Shown here piece by piece: positions 4,447 to 5,587 of a stretch of DNA of 5,587 nucleotides. This DNA comes from an uncultured Oscillibacter sp. (GTDB lineage Bacteria > Bacillota > Clostridia > Oscillospirales > Oscillospiraceae): contig CAJUBX010000110.1 in assembly GCA_910585165.1 (NCBI GenBank), positions 1 through 5,587 on the forward strand, written 5' to 3'. The notes beneath the pieces are model-generated. The model was not told the DNA's origin. It was given only the letters and a program-made list of their open reading frames with translations, and did no database searches. Each line of letters opens with the position of its first letter. Within the stretch, counting starts at the first letter, position 1. Made by a program: the position numbers and the translations under genes.

Positions 4447-5587
4447 ATGAGCTATCAGGAGGAATACCGTCAGAAACTGACCACCGCCGCCGAGGCGGTC
4501 AAGGCGGTCAAGTCCGGCGACTGGCTGGACTATGGCTGGACGGTCTGCTCTGCCAACGCCCTGGATAAGGCTCTGGCCGCCCGGATGGGGGAGCTGAAGG
4601 ATGTGAACATCCGGGGCGGCATTCTGACCCGCCGTCCCGCCATCTTCGACGTTCCGGACGCTGCCAGCCATTTCACCTGGAACTCCTGGCATATGAGCGG
4701 CATCGAGCGCAAGGCCATCAAGGAGGGCTTCGCCTATTACATTCCCCTGCGCTACTCCGAGCTGCCGGGCTATTACCGGGACTGCATCAAGACCCTGGAC
4801 GTGGCCATGTTCCAGGTGGCTCCCATGGATGAGCACGGCTGGTTTAACTTCGGCCCCGGCGGCTCCCACTTAAAAGCGGTGTGCGAGTGCGCCAAGACCG
4901 TCATTATCGAGGTCAACAAGAACATGCCGGTCTGCCTGGGGGGCTTTGAAAACTGCGTGCACATCAGCGACGTTGCCATGGTTGTGGAGGGGGAGAATCC
5001 CCCTATGGAGACTTTGGGCGGCGGGGCCGCTCCGGCCTCCGAGGTGGATTTGGCCGTTGCAAACCTGGTGGTGCCGGAGATTGAGGACGGCGCGTGCCTC
5101 CAGCTTGGCATCGGCTCCATGCCCAGCGCCATCGGCAAGATGATTGCCGAATCCGATTTGAAGGACTTGGGCGTACATACCGAGATGTATGTGGACGCCT
5201 TCGTGGACATGTCCATGGCGGGCCGCATTACCGGAGCCTGCAAGCCCTTCGACCGGGGACGGCAGACCTACGCCTTCGCTGCGGGCACGCAGAAGCTCTA
5301 TGATTTCCTCAATAACAACCCAGAGTGCATGGCCGCGCCGGTCAATTACGTCAACGACATTGCCCGGGTATCCCAGATTGACAAATTTACCTCCATCAAC
5401 GGCGCGGTGGACATCGACCTCTATGGCCAGGTGTCCTCCGAGTCCTCCGGCATCAACCACATTTCCGGCGCGGGCGGGCAGCAGGACTTTGTTATGGGCG
5501 CGTATCTGGCCAAGGGCGGAAAGAGCTTTATCTGCTGCTCCTCCTCCTTTATGGACAAGAAGACCGGCCAGCTGAAATCCCGCATCC
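4447..5587 (+). CDS. but: Butyryl-CoA:acetate CoA-transferase (acetyl-CoA hydrolase/transferase family), 3' end beyond window
   Basis: The first 380 codons of an expected 440-450 are visible with no stop. The protein starts MSYQEEYRQKL and contains SGDWLDYGWT, HFTWNSWHMSGIERK, YIPLRYSELPGYYR, VAMFQVAPMDEHGWFNFGP and CLGGFENCVHISD. These are close to the But enzymes of butyrate-forming Clostridia (Roseburia and Faecalibacterium type). The C-terminal half has the CoA-transferase loop QLGIGSMPSAIGK, the active-site glutamate in HTEMYVDAFVD (E246, equivalent to Glu238 of 4-hydroxybutyrate CoA-transferase), TYAFAAGTQKLYDFL, and ISGAGGQQDFVMGAY. The reaction would be butyryl-CoA plus acetate giving butyrate and acetyl-CoA in the cytosol. 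The usual GGQLDFV motif reads GGQQDFV, so specificity for another short-chain acyl-CoA (4-hydroxybutyryl or propionyl) remains possible. The start is set by GGAGG (4434-4438), 8 nt before ATG. Family membership is very likely; butyrate specificity less so. Confidence 0.85.
   Translation, partial: MSYQEEYRQKLTTAAEAVKAVKSGDWLDYGWTVCSANALDKALAARMGELKDVNIRGGILTRRPAIFDVPDAASHFTWNSWHMSGIERKAIKEGFAYYIPLRYSELPGYYRDCIKTLDVAMFQVAPMDEHGWFNFGPGGSHLKAVCECAKTVIIEVNKNMPVCLGGFENCVHISDVAMVVEGENPPMETLGGGAAPASEVDLAVANLVVPEIEDGACLQLGIGSMPSAIGKMIAESDLKDLGVHTEMYVDAFVDMSMAGRITGACKPFDRGRQTYAFAAGTQKLYDFLNNNPECMAAPVNYVNDIARVSQIDKFTSINGAVDIDLYGQVSSESSGINHISGAGGQQDFVMGAYLAKGGKSFICCSSSFMDKKTGQLKSRI

Noticed and set aside
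4870..5460. Minus-strand frame across the CoA-transferase gene
   Set aside because: Shadow of a well-conserved coding sequence on the plus strand; no independent features.

Overview
The window looks like chromosome from a GC-rich, butyrate-forming gut anaerobe of the Clostridia, probably Oscillospiraceae (a Flavonifractor, Intestinimonas or Lawsonibacter-like genome). This rests on the gene order, the Firmicutes-type four-domain ribosomal protein S1, strong GC preference at third codon positions, good GGAGG-type ribosome binding sites, and a butyryl-CoA:acetate CoA-transferase. The taxonomic call is an inference from recognised proteins, not a database result. All genes lie on the + strand.

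Layout. (1) 1-185 is the 3' end of a probable MurR/RpiR-type regulator (C-terminal SIS-domain end). (2) 178-2737 is a tightly packed run: a BaiN/HI0933-family flavoprotein, cytidylate kinase (cmk) and a PlsC-type acyltransferase. The four genes are joined by an 8-nt overlap, a 14-nt gap and a 4-nt ATGA overlap, so they are probably cotranscribed and translationally coupled. (3) 2738-3117 is a 380-base stretch without an intact gene. It holds a GC-rich hairpin after plsC, an AT-rich segment with an extended -10 promoter, and an in-frame, stop-free remnant of the last third of ispH that runs directly into (4) rpsA (3118-4236), encoding ribosomal protein S1. A strong intrinsic terminator closes rpsA at 4267-4299. 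(5) A new extended -10 promoter starts a separate unit: a CoA-transferase gene (4447 to the window end, 3' end missing), best matched to butyryl-CoA:acetate CoA-transferase (But).

How the parts fit. cmk-plsC-ispH-rpsA is a familiar Clostridia cluster combining nucleotide recycling, phospholipid synthesis, isoprenoid synthesis and translation, and in many Clostridia IspH and S1 are one fused protein. Here about two thirds of ispH is gone, including two of the three Fe-S cysteines, and the third cysteine position reads Tyr. A promoter now sits at the point where recognisable ispH begins, so rpsA appears to have been separated from the upstream operon with the ispH tail as its leader. This is the most notable observation in the window. 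The CoA-transferase belongs to fermentation (last step of butyrate formation) and is insulated from the housekeeping cluster by the terminator and its own promoter.

No tRNA, rRNA, CRISPR array, insertion sequence or attachment site was recognised.
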